A stretch of DNA of 61,522 nt, taken from an uncultured bacterium (GTDB taxonomy: Bacteria > Bacillota_I > Bacilli_A > RFN20 > CAG-826). The DNA lies in the NCBI GenBank assembly GCA_949290395.1, contig CASERQ010000006.1, forward strand, positions 1 to 61,522, in the 5' to 3' direction. Below are positions 24,713 through 31,558 of this stretch, piece by piece (position 1 is the first letter of the stretch; every line of letters begins with the position of its first letter). A program made the position numbers and the translations under genes. Under the pieces are notes generated by a model. The model saw only the letters and a program-made list of their open reading frames with translations. It had not been told where the DNA came from and ran no database searches.

Positions 24713-25107
24713 GCAGTGCAATTATATTTTTCTCATTCCTTTTATTAACATCATTAACTAATGTTTTAGGAATCTCAGTAAATGGCATGTCCATTAATAG
24801 AATCTTTAATAATTTACCAATTGGTTTAATAACCTCAGCCGTTTCACCTCTTGATTCAACAGGAAATGTTGCACCTCATTTCGACCGAGCAGCTCTTGAA
24901 AAAAACGTAAAAAATTATTTATCGAAAAGTCTTGATCCATATATTGAAAGTTACAAAATTAGTTTTCGATATTTTAAGGTAAGCGATGGCGAGTATGTAA
25001 TTGATAGTTCGTCTCTTCCACAAAATGTAGATATTCATTTTAAGTGTACTTATTGCGCATATATAAATTTTGATGGATATAGATCTTTTAGGATAGAAAG
25101 GAAATAA
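24709..25107 (+). CDS. small membrane-anchored protein, candidate minor pilin
   Basis: 132 residues. A hydrophobic N-terminal helix (AIIFFSFLLLTSLTNVLGI) is followed by ~110 extracellular residues including two Cys (KCTYC). This shape, one N-terminal helix then a small globular part, is that of TadE/TadF-type pseudopilins, but no family motif is clear. ATGA overlap with the gene before, 2-base gap to the ATPase gene after. Belongs to the Tad-like operon by position. Confidence 0.5.
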   Translation: MSSAIIFFSFLLLTSLTNVLGISVNGMSINRIFNNLPIGLITSAVSPLDSTGNVAPHFDRAALEKNVKNYLSKSLDPYIESYKISFRYFKVSDGEYVIDSSSLPQNVDIHFKCTYCAYINFDGYRSFRIERK

Positions 25108-25109
25108 TA

Positions 25110-26162
25110 ATGAACACAAAATTAATCGAATTTATTGAAACAAGTTTTTTAAACCCACTTTTAGAAAAAGAAAGTATCACCGATATTTCTTATAATGGTG
25201 AAGCGATTTTTTACCAGGATAATAATTTAGGAAGAGCAAAAAGTGATATTCAGGTAACAAATGAAGAAGTTTATGCGTTTTTAAGACAAATTGCGAATCT
25301 AACAGACCAACAATTTTCATTTGCTAATCCAATTTTAGATGTAAGCGTTGGGCGATATAGAATTAGTGCTCTTCATTCTTCTTTAGCAAGAAAAAATAAG
25401 GAAAAAGTCTATAATTTTTCAATTAGAATTGGGATTGATACTTTAAGAATTAAAGATGATGGAAGTTTTATAAATAAAAAAGCATTGACTCTACTTGATG
25501 AAGCAATTGATAAAAGATGTTCTATTGTAATTGCAGGGAAAACAGGAGCTGGTAAAACAGAGTTTCAAAAGTTTTTAATCTCGAGAATGAAGGAAAATAC
25601 GAGAATCATTTTAGTCGATAACATCAACGAATTTGAGACGAATTACTTTAAAGATAATTTAGATAGTCAAACCTGGCTTGTAAATAATCAGAAAAATAAT
25701 TTTGATGATTTAATTAAAAACGCTTTAAGAAGTAATCCAGATTGGCTGGTTGTCGGAGAAGTAAGAGGCGAAGAAATGAAAGCTTGTTTAAATTCCACTA
25801 TGTCAGGCTCTCCAACTATAACAACAATGCATGCAAGAGACGCTGAAAGTGTATATCACAGAATTGCAAGAATGTGCATGATTAATTCTAAAAATTTAGA
25901 GTTTGATGAAACTTTACAAGACGTTAAAGAACATTTTAAATTTGTGGTTTATGTAAAAAGAGTCTTTGACAGTAAAAAAGGGAGCTATGTAAGATACGTT
26001 GATTCGATATCAACAAACGATAATGGAAAGTATGTTGAACTTTATAAATATCCATCAACTTTTAAGAGATTACCTTCTGAATTAAGGACTTATTTAGAGA
26101 TGTCTCTTGTTGAGTTTAATAAATTTAATAGGACTTTTGCGGGGTTAAAGAATGAAAATTAG
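25110..26162 (+). CDS. CpaF/TadA-like secretion ATPase
   Basis: Powers pilus assembly as a cytosolic hexamer. Walker A GKTGAGKTEF is at ~142-151, preceded by the N-terminal domain (SFANPILDVSVGRYRISA). The Asp box (ILVDNINEFE), Walker B (SNPDWLVVGEVRGEE) and His box (TTMHARDAESVYHRI) are all recognisable. 350 residues, the length of compact TadA enzymes without the long N-terminal extension of CpaF. It overlaps the TadB-like gene by 11 bases. Conjugative or type II ATPases are alternatives, but the neighbours favour Tad. Confidence 0.9.
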   Translation: MNTKLIEFIETSFLNPLLEKESITDISYNGEAIFYQDNNLGRAKSDIQVTNEEVYAFLRQIANLTDQQFSFANPILDVSVGRYRISALHSSLARKNKEKVYNFSIRIGIDTLRIKDDGSFINKKALTLLDEAIDKRCSIVIAGKTGAGKTEFQKFLISRMKENTRIILVDNINEFETNYFKDNLDSQTWLVNNQKNNFDDLIKNALRSNPDWLVVGEVRGEEMKACLNSTMSGSPTITTMHARDAESVYHRIARMCMINSKNLEFDETLQDVKEHFKFVVYVKRVFDSKKGSYVRYVDSISTNDNGKYVELYKYPSTFKRLPSELRTYLEMSLVEFNKFNRTFAGLKNEN

Positions 26163-26934
26163 ACATTTTATATATATTTTAGTTTCTTTTGTTCTCGCAA
26201 TAAGTAACTTATTAATTGCGCAAAACATCATTACAACGGTTGTTGTTTTAATTCTTTCTTTAGTAATATTTTTCGTAATTTATGAGAGAGATTATACAAA
26301 GTATAAAAGAAATTTGTCGCGCTCTTATGAAGCGATAAATTACATGAATAACTTTATTATTTCTTTAAGCGTTAATCCAAGTTTAGTCCATGCTTTTGAA
26401 AACGCTAGAAATAGTGCATCAAGCGAACTTAAGTTACAAATTGATTCATTAAAACATCTTACAATCGAAGAGCAGATTGCTTATTTATATAGATATTTTG
26501 AACTACCGATTTATGGTGTGTTTGTAAATGTTATTAAGCAATACGTATTTAATGGTGGAGATATTTTAGATATTTCTCAAACACTCATGAGAGATTCTCG
26601 TGAACTAGAAGACCGACTTCTAAATTATGAAAAAATGAGTAGAAGAGCTTTCTTTGAATTTATTACAAGCCGGGCGCTTACCTTTGTTATTTTATTTATT
26701 CTTCAATTTTCAATAAGTACTATTTATAAATCGATAGCAACAATTGCTAATTACCCAGTTTTGATTCTTATCTTTTATCTAATTTTCTCAATGGTTTTCA
26801 TTCTCATGATTTATAGAACTTATGACATTACATTTATGACGAAAGGAGATTCTTATGTTAAAGAAGCAAAAGCAAAAAATGCTAAAACTAAATCTAGATC
26901 CAAAAAAAGAATTTTTAAAGCTCGTAATAGGTAA
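26152..26934 (+). CDS. TadB-like inner-membrane platform protein
   Basis: 260 residues. Two N-terminal transmembrane segments (~5-45), a cytosolic helical domain (YEAINYMNNFIISLSVNPSL, with GGDILDISQTLMRDSRELE typical of T2SSF/TadB), and C-terminal membrane segments (~180-225). Platform proteins of this kind convert ATPase motion into pilin insertion. The 3' end of its frame, coding a very basic tail, overlaps the next gene by 80 bases. Confidence 0.75.
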   Translation: MKIRHFIYILVSFVLAISNLLIAQNIITTVVVLILSLVIFFVIYERDYTKYKRNLSRSYEAINYMNNFIISLSVNPSLVHAFENARNSASSELKLQIDSLKHLTIEEQIAYLYRYFELPIYGVFVNVIKQYVFNGGDILDISQTLMRDSRELEDRLLNYEKMSRRAFFEFITSRALTFVILFILQFSISTIYKSIATIANYPVLILIFYLIFSMVFILMIYRTYDITFMTKGDSYVKEAKAKNAKTKSRSKKRIFKARNR

Positions 26935-27526
26935 TTTATTAATCGTTGTAATTTCGATTTTATTAATATTTTTTCTTAAATCTTTATTTTATTTAGCTGT
27001 TCTAGTTCTTGGGGTTATTTTATTCACTTATTGTTTCTTTTATCGCTATGATCAAATTGAAGACAATAAAAGGAGAAAATTAGAAATTGAGTTTGTTGAA
27101 GTATTTTCTTATTTAAGAATTTATTTAGTAAATAAAGAAACTGTTTATACGGCTTTAAAGAAGGCAAATGAATATACTTCAAAAGAAATGAACAAATTAA
27201 TTAATAACTTTTTGATAAAAATTGATGAAGATAAATCTATTTTGCCATTTCTTGAATTTGGAAGATATTTTAAAAATAAAACGATAGAAGAAGTTATGAT
27301 TTCTCTTTATCAAATGATTGATGGTGGTTATACCGATAATTATTTAAATCAATTCATACTTATTTTTGAAAACTTAAGAAAAAGAACAAATGAAGAAAAT
27401 TCCCATCATCGTCTTAAAAAATTACAAAATTTAAATTTGCTTTCTCTTGTTGGAAGTGGGTATCTCATGATGGTAATGCTTATTGTAATTGTTTCTATAA
27501 TAGGAGAATTAACAAATGGGTTCTAA
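26855..27526 (+). CDS. TadC-like inner-membrane platform protein
   Basis: 223 residues with a T2SSF-like layout: N-terminal membrane pair (~22-62), helical cytosolic domain (FVEVFSYLRIYLVNKETVYT, then MISLYQMIDGGYTDNYL), and one C-terminal helix (~195-220). The start at 26855 is supported by AAAGGAG at 26842-26848, although it lies 80 bases inside the TadB-like gene; both frames encode Lys-rich segments there. Weak in sequence but unmistakable in position as the second platform protein. Confidence 0.7.
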   Translation: MLKKQKQKMLKLNLDPKKEFLKLVIGNLLIVVISILLIFFLKSLFYLAVLVLGVILFTYCFFYRYDQIEDNKRRKLEIEFVEVFSYLRIYLVNKETVYTALKKANEYTSKEMNKLINNFLIKIDEDKSILPFLEFGRYFKNKTIEEVMISLYQMIDGGYTDNYLNQFILIFENLRKRTNEENSHHRLKKLQNLNLLSLVGSGYLMMVMLIVIVSIIGELTNGF

Positions 27527-27860
27527 ATTAGGAGTAATGTTATCTTTAATATTTTTCTTCTATGCTTTCTTGTTTGCTAGTGACTTTATCATGATTCAAT
27601 TAACCTACACATCACTTGATGCGTTGTCAACAAGTGTAAGTTATAAAATCTCAAAAAGTGGAGAAATAAACGAAGATATTAAAGTTTTCGTAAAAGAAGA
27701 ACTAAATGCAGATATTAAACCAGTAGGAGCGTCTTCATCTTATGAAGAAGGTTCGATGTTAGGGTACTATCTTATAAAAGAGTACAAGCCAATTGCTTAT
27801 GATAGTGAACCATTATCGATTAAGATCAAACGCTATGCTGTGGTTAATATATATAAATAG
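27516..27860 (+). CDS. small membrane-anchored protein, candidate TadE-like pseudopilin
   Basis: 114 residues: one N-terminal hydrophobic helix (MLSLIFFFYAFLFASDFI) and a ~85-residue extracellular part. It overlaps the TadC-like gene by 11 bases and precedes the pilin-like gene by 25 bases. Topology and position match TadE/TadF-type minor pilins; sequence similarity is not obvious to me. Confidence 0.55.
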   Translation: MGSKLGVMLSLIFFFYAFLFASDFIMIQLTYTSLDALSTSVSYKISKSGEINEDIKVFVKEELNADIKPVGASSSYEEGSMLGYYLIKEYKPIAYDSEPLSIKIKRYAVVNIYK

Positions 27861-27885
27861 ACTTTATGTAAGAGGAGGATTTTAA

Positions 27886-28071
27886 ATGTCAGAAATTAAA
27901 GGTCAATTATTAGGAATTGTATTAGTTGTTGCAATTTTTGGAGCAGTAGCGGGAGTTTTGTTAGGTGCTTTTAACACAGCAGCTGAAAATACTACTGAAA
28001 AAATCACTGCCGATCCAGAAATTGTTGCTCCAAGCGAAGCACATGCAGCAAATGATTTATTAACTTTCTAA
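27886..28071 (+). CDS. candidate major pilin of the Tad-like locus
   Basis: 61 residues. Short polar N-terminus (MSEIKGQ), then a ~25-residue hydrophobic helix rich in Ala, Gly and Val (LLGIVLVVAIFGAVAGVLLG), then a hydrophilic tail: the size and form of Flp-type pilins. KGQ at residues 5-7 resembles the class III signal peptides of archaeal pilins and archaellins (cut between G and Q), and differs from the G-x-x-x-x-E-Y of classical Flp pilins. AAGAGGAGG is a very strong ribosome-binding site, as expected for an abundant subunit. No prepilin peptidase is found in the window. Confidence 0.6.
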   Translation: MSEIKGQLLGIVLVVAIFGAVAGVLLGAFNTAAENTTEKITADPEIVAPSEAHAANDLLTF

Positions 28072-28104
28072 TATCAAAAATATAAGTTTCAAAGTAATAA
28101 AAAA

Positions 28105-28137
28105 ACTCCCTTAGGAATCTTAATTTTTCGAGGGAGT
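28105..28137 (-). terminator. terminator of the tRNA-Asn/Glu unit
   Basis: ACTCCCT and AGGGAGT pair around a long (19-base) loop. On the minus strand the stem is followed by TTTTTTATT, directly downstream of tRNA-Glu. Confidence 0.7.
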
Positions 28138-28149
28138 AAAAATTTAATT

Positions 28150-28226
28150 TGGTGACCTATACGGGATTCGAACCCATGAATGCATGCGTGAAAGGCATGT
28201 GAGTTAAGCCACTTCTCCAATAGGCC
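28150..28226 (-). tRNA. tRNA-Glu (anticodon TTC), CCA encoded
   Basis: Reverse-strand cloverleaf: acceptor GGCCTAT/ATAGGTC with one wobble pair, anticodon stem CATGC/GCATG with loop CTTTCAC (anticodon TTC), T arm CGGGATTCGAACCC on the plus strand, CCA at 28150-28152. Very close to standard Bacillota tRNA-Glu. Transcribed after tRNA-Asn, 9 bases apart. Confidence 0.96.
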
Positions 28227-28235
28227 ATATGTGCG

Positions 28236-28310
28236 TGGCGCTGACTATAGGATTCGAACCTACAACCGATCGGTTAACAGCCGATTGCTCTACCGTTGAG
28301 CTAAGTCAGC
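28236..28310 (-). tRNA. tRNA-Asn (anticodon GTT), CCA encoded
   Basis: Reverse-strand cloverleaf: acceptor GCTGACT/AGTCAGC, anticodon stem ATCGG/CCGAT with loop CTGTTAA (anticodon GTT), discriminator G, CCA at 28236-28238. First gene of a two-tRNA unit driven by the promoter at 28320-28357. Confidence 0.96.
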
Positions 28311-28319
28311 ACAACTGAC

Positions 28320-28357
28320 GCTCAATAATACTATCACAAAACTGAAAAATGACGCAA
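28320..28357 (-). promoter_or_regulatory. stable-RNA promoter of tRNA-Asn/Glu
   Basis: Minus strand: -35 TTGCGT (28352-28357), 18-base spacer, -10 TAGTAT (28328-28333), then TATTGAGC down to 28320. An A-tract-rich UP-like stretch (TTTTCAAAAAAAATTAAAA) lies upstream. The same words occur before the rRNA leader at 61365-61401. Confidence 0.8.
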
Positions 28358-28384
28358 TAGTTTTTTTAATTTTTTTTGAAAATT

Positions 28385-28609
28385 TTAAGCAATTTTATTA
28401 AGGATTAAATTGAAAAGTTCACCAACAGTTTTAAGGTCGTTAATTTCGTCAGATTCAAAAGCGATTCCATAACGATCTTCGAGTTCTAATAAGAAAGAGA
28501 CAACATCTAAAGAATCTAAACCATATGTAGCAAGTGTTGCATCTTTGTCGATGGATTCAATATGTAACTTTTCTTTAATTAAATTTTCTAATTCAGCTCT
28601 TTTATCCAT
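28385..28609 (-). CDS. acpP: acyl carrier protein
   Basis: 74 residues, acidic, with the 4'-phosphopantetheine attachment motif GLDSLD (Ser33). The start at 28609 is chosen because GGAAGGTG lies 4-11 bases upstream on the minus strand; the longer frame to 28666 adds residues not typical of the family. Carries acyl chains in fatty acid and phospholipid synthesis; the activating enzyme AcpS is at 55283-55600 and PlsC at 57742-58518. No other fatty-acid gene adjoins it. The tRNA promoter lies just beyond its stop. Confidence 0.93.
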   Translation of the reverse strand: MDKRAELENLIKEKLHIESIDKDATLATYGLDSLDVVSFLLELEDRYGIAFESDEINDLKTVGELFNLILNKIA

Positions 28610-28725
28610 AAAGCACCTTCCTTTTGTCTCTTTATTGTAAACACATTGAAACAAAATATCAAACACGGAAGAGCCCTCATAAAATCATTTTTTCTAAAAA
28701 CCTTGCAGAACTAATGTTTTTTAGT

Positions 28726-28754
28726 AAAAATTCAAGTAACAAATTTGAATTTTT
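28726..28754 (+). other. 10-bp inverted repeat upstream of GNAT gene
   Basis: AAAAATTCAA and TTGAATTTTT pair around a 9-base loop and run into ATTG. It lies 30 bases before the GNAT start, over the likely -35, so it may be an operator; with no + strand gene upstream it is unlikely to be needed as a + strand terminator. Confidence 0.4.
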
Positions 28755-28782
28755 ATTGTATATTATTTCTTGAGGATTTCTT

Positions 28783-29271
28783 ATGGAGTATTTAAAGGCA
28801 AGAAAAGAAGATGTTAAGGAATGCGTTCAACTTAAAAAAGAAGTTTTAAAACGTTTAGCGGAAGAAGGTCTTAACATTCGGGATGAAAGGTATCCAAGTG
28901 ATGAATTAATCGAAGAAGACATAATAAACGGAAAAACTAGAATCATAAAAGAAAATGATGAAATAATTGCTTTTGCAACTTTTGAAGATACTCTTGAAGA
29001 ATTTGGTGAATACATTTTTGAAGAAGAAAATTTAGCATGTTTTTCTCGACTTATGGTTAAAACTGGCCATTTAAGGAAACATGTTGCTCAGAATTTAATT
29101 AAAGGAATTATTAATGAAGCAAAAGAAAGAGGTTATAACGGAGTTGGAATCCTTGTTCATCCAATTAACATAAACGCACTCAAAATGTATGAAAAACTTG
29201 GCTTTAAATTTGAGAAGCGAAAAGAGTATGAATTTGGAGTTTTTGACTCTTATATTTATATAGATAAGTAA
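28783..29271 (+). CDS. GNAT family N-acetyltransferase
   Basis: 162 residues. The GNAT fold is shown by CFSRLMVKTGHLRKHVAQNL (strand 4 and the acetyl-CoA loop, with RKHVAQ in place of the usual R/QxxGxG/A) and by NINALKMYEKLGFKFE near the C-terminus. Substrate unknown; small-molecule or protein N-acetylation is typical. TGAGGA precedes the ATG. Single gene between acpP and the EF-G-like gene. Confidence 0.82.
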   Translation: MEYLKARKEDVKECVQLKKEVLKRLAEEGLNIRDERYPSDELIEEDIINGKTRIIKENDEIIAFATFEDTLEEFGEYIFEEENLACFSRLMVKTGHLRKHVAQNLIKGIINEAKERGYNGVGILVHPININALKMYEKLGFKFEKRKEYEFGVFDSYIYIDK

Positions 29272-29355
29272 TATTTAATTAAGAAGCAAAAAATAGCATA
29301 ACTATAATGTTTTTCTTTATCTTTTCATAGTTTTATATTAATCTATTTACATAAG

Positions 29356-29369
29356 TGTAAGCGCTTACA
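29356..29369 (+). promoter_or_regulatory. perfect cre-like palindrome (CcpA/LacI-family operator)
   Basis: TGTAAGCGCTTACA is a perfect 14-bp palindrome that fits the catabolite-responsive element consensus TGWNANCGNTNWCA. It ends 1 base before AGGAGG and 17 bases before ATG 29387, downstream of any likely -10, which is a position where bound repressor would block transcription. Confidence 0.75.
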
Positions 29370-29386
29370 TAGGAGGAATAATTGCT

Positions 29387-31447
29387 ATGATCTATGAAGC
29401 AAAAAATATTAGGAACGTGGCTTTGTTTGGCCACCAAGGAAGTGGAAAAACATCTTTGGTGGAGTCACTTTATGCAGCAGTAAACCAAACAGAAAAAGGA
29501 TCGGTTGAAAAAGGTAACACTATTAGTGATTATCAAAAAGAAGAAAAGAAGAGACTTTCTTCTATCTCAACATCAATCGTTCCACTTTTTTATAATGATT
29601 TTAAAATTAATTTACTTGATGTACCTGGAAACGATGATTTCGTCGGTGAAGAAATTGCTGTAACTCACTCTGTTAAAGGTGCAATTTTAATGATTGATGC
29701 CTCAAGTGGTATTCAAGTAGGAACAATTAAAGCCTTTAAACTTTTAAAAAGAAGAGGTATCCCATTCATAATTTATGTAAATAAAATGGACAAAGGTTAT
29801 CCAAATTATGAAGAAATCTTAGAACAAATTACTAAAACCTTTGGAAAAACCTGTATTCCATTTACTTTACCATTAGGTCACGCAGATCAATTTGATGGAT
29901 TTATTAACTGTGTTGAATTAAAAGCTAGAAAATATAATGGTAAAGATTGTGTCGATGATGTAATTCATGAAGACAAAAAAGCAAAAGTTTTTGAACTTTA
30001 TAATAGTATTTGTGAAGCGGTTGCTTTAACTGATGATGCTTTACTTGATAAGTTCTTCTCTGGAACACCTTTAACAAAAGAAGAAATTCAAACTGGTTTA
30101 AGAAAAGGTGTATTAAATGCAGAAATTTATCCAATTATTTTTGGTAGTGCACAAAATAATATTGGTATCAATACATTAATTAGAATGCTTATTGACTATA
30201 TGCCAGCGCCAAATGATTTAAAACCATATGTTGGTTTTGATGATGATGGTAAAGAAATAAGTAGAAAAACTGATAAAGATGAACCATTCTCGGGTTATGT
30301 CTTTAAGACCTTAATCGATCAATATCTTGGGCAAATTAATTTTGTAAAAATTGATAGTGGCATTTTAAGAAATGGTCAAGAAGTTTATGTTGCAAATCTT
30401 AATAAAAACGTCAAAATTGCAAGCTTAAATTCTATTTGCGGCAATAATTTAACCCAAATTGATGAAGCTGGAGCAGGCGATATTGTTGCAATTACTAAGA
30501 CAACCGAACTTGAAACATCTCATTCTTTATCTGATAAAGATAATCATATTCGTTATAAAGAAACAACTTTCCCAACTGCCGTTATCTTTAAGGCTCTTGT
30601 CACTAAGGATAAGAAAGATGATGAAAAATTATCAAATGCTCTCTCTAAAGTTTTAAAAGAAGATAAGACACTTGAAGTAAAAAGAAATAACGAAACAAAG
30701 CAACTTTTATTAGGTGGATTAAGTGAAACTCATATTAACTTTATTCTTTCAAAGATTAAAGGAACTTATGGAGTTGAAGTTTCAACAACAGAACAAAAGA
30801 TTTGTTATCGTGAAACAATTACAAAAGAAGCAATTGGAAATGGTAGATACATTAAACAATCTGGTGGAAGTGGCTTCTATGGCGTTGTTCAAATGAAATT
30901 CATGCCAAGTGATAAGATTGAATTTACTGAAGAAATTTTTGGTGGCGCAGTTCCTAAAAACTATTTCCCATCAATTGAAAAAGGTTTCTACGAAGCATTA
31001 AATGAAGGTTTACTTGCTGGCTTCCCAGTTATTAACTGTAAAACTGTTCTATTAGATGGTAAATATCACCCAGTCGATTCAAACGAACTTGCATTTAAGA
31101 TGGCTGCAATCTTAGCTTTTAAGGATGCTTATATGAACGCAGCTCCAACTATTTTAGAGCCTATTTTAATGGTCAATATTTATATTGATAATAAATATCT
31201 TGGTGATGTTTTAAACGATCTCAACTCAAGAAGAGGAAGAATACAAAACATTGTTGATAAAGAAAACGACACAACTATGGTTGAAGTTCTTTTACCAGAA
31301 GCTGAGACTTTAGATTACGTCACAAAACTTAAAGTTTTAACTCAAGGTAGTGGCTACTTCAATAGAAGCTTCTATTCATATGAAGAAGTCCCACATCAAC
31401 TCCGTGAGAAAGTGATTAAAGAAAATTCACTTTTAAACAATAAATAG
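29387..31447 (+). CDS. elongation factor G-like GTPase (EF-G2 type)
   Basis: 686 residues with the five-domain EF-G layout: P-loop GHQGSGKT (~15-22), G3 DVPGNDDF (~78-85), G4 NKMD, domain II (FSGYVFKTLIDQYLGQINFV), domain IV (GSGFYGVVQMKFMP) and domain V (EPILMVNIYIDNKYLGDVLN). It differs from canonical translocase EF-G: the DTPGHxDF motif has Asn in place of the catalytic His, and the switch I RGITI element is not recognisable (KRLSSISTSIV). This suits the EF-G-like FusA2 group, whose role in translation or stress is poorly known. The usual str-operon neighbours are absent, and a cre palindrome lies upstream. Confidence 0.88.
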   Translation: MIYEAKNIRNVALFGHQGSGKTSLVESLYAAVNQTEKGSVEKGNTISDYQKEEKKRLSSISTSIVPLFYNDFKINLLDVPGNDDFVGEEIAVTHSVKGAILMIDASSGIQVGTIKAFKLLKRRGIPFIIYVNKMDKGYPNYEEILEQITKTFGKTCIPFTLPLGHADQFDGFINCVELKARKYNGKDCVDDVIHEDKKAKVFELYNSICEAVALTDDALLDKFFSGTPLTKEEIQTGLRKGVLNAEIYPIIFGSAQNNIGINTLIRMLIDYMPAPNDLKPYVGFDDDGKEISRKTDKDEPFSGYVFKTLIDQYLGQINFVKIDSGILRNGQEVYVANLNKNVKIASLNSICGNNLTQIDEAGAGDIVAITKTTELETSHSLSDKDNHIRYKETTFPTAVIFKALVTKDKKDDEKLSNALSKVLKEDKTLEVKRNNETKQLLLGGLSETHINFILSKIKGTYGVEVSTTEQKICYRETITKEAIGNGRYIKQSGGSGFYGVVQMKFMPSDKIEFTEEIFGGAVPKNYFPSIEKGFYEALNEGLLAGFPVINCKTVLLDGKYHPVDSNELAFKMAAILAFKDAYMNAAPTILEPILMVNIYIDNKYLGDVLNDLNSRRGRIQNIVDKENDTTMVEVLLPEAETLDYVTKLKVLTQGSGYFNRSFYSYEEVPHQLREKVIKENSLLNNK

Positions 31448-31475
31448 TTGAGTTTTGCAAACTTTTTAGTAAATT

Positions 31476-31536
31476 AAGGTATTTTTCAATCGTGAAATTT
31501 TAGGGAAATTTTCTCATTTTAAATAGAAAATACCTT
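31476..31536 (+). terminator. probable terminator after EF-G-like gene
   Basis: AAGGTATTTT (31476-31485) and AAAATACCTT (31527-31536) form a perfect 10-bp stem with a 41-base loop, followed by TTT. The long loop makes it less certain. The right arm overlaps the dxs -35. Confidence 0.5.
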
Positions 31537-31552
31537 TTTACTTGTTTATAAT
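31524..31552 (+). promoter_or_regulatory. promoter of dxs, predicts leaderless mRNA
   Basis: -35 TAGAAA (31524-31529), 17-base spacer, -10 TATAAT (31547-31552). Counting the usual 7 bases puts +1 exactly on the A of ATG 31559. No ribosome-binding site precedes the gene. Confidence 0.65.
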
Positions 31553-31558
31553 AACTCT

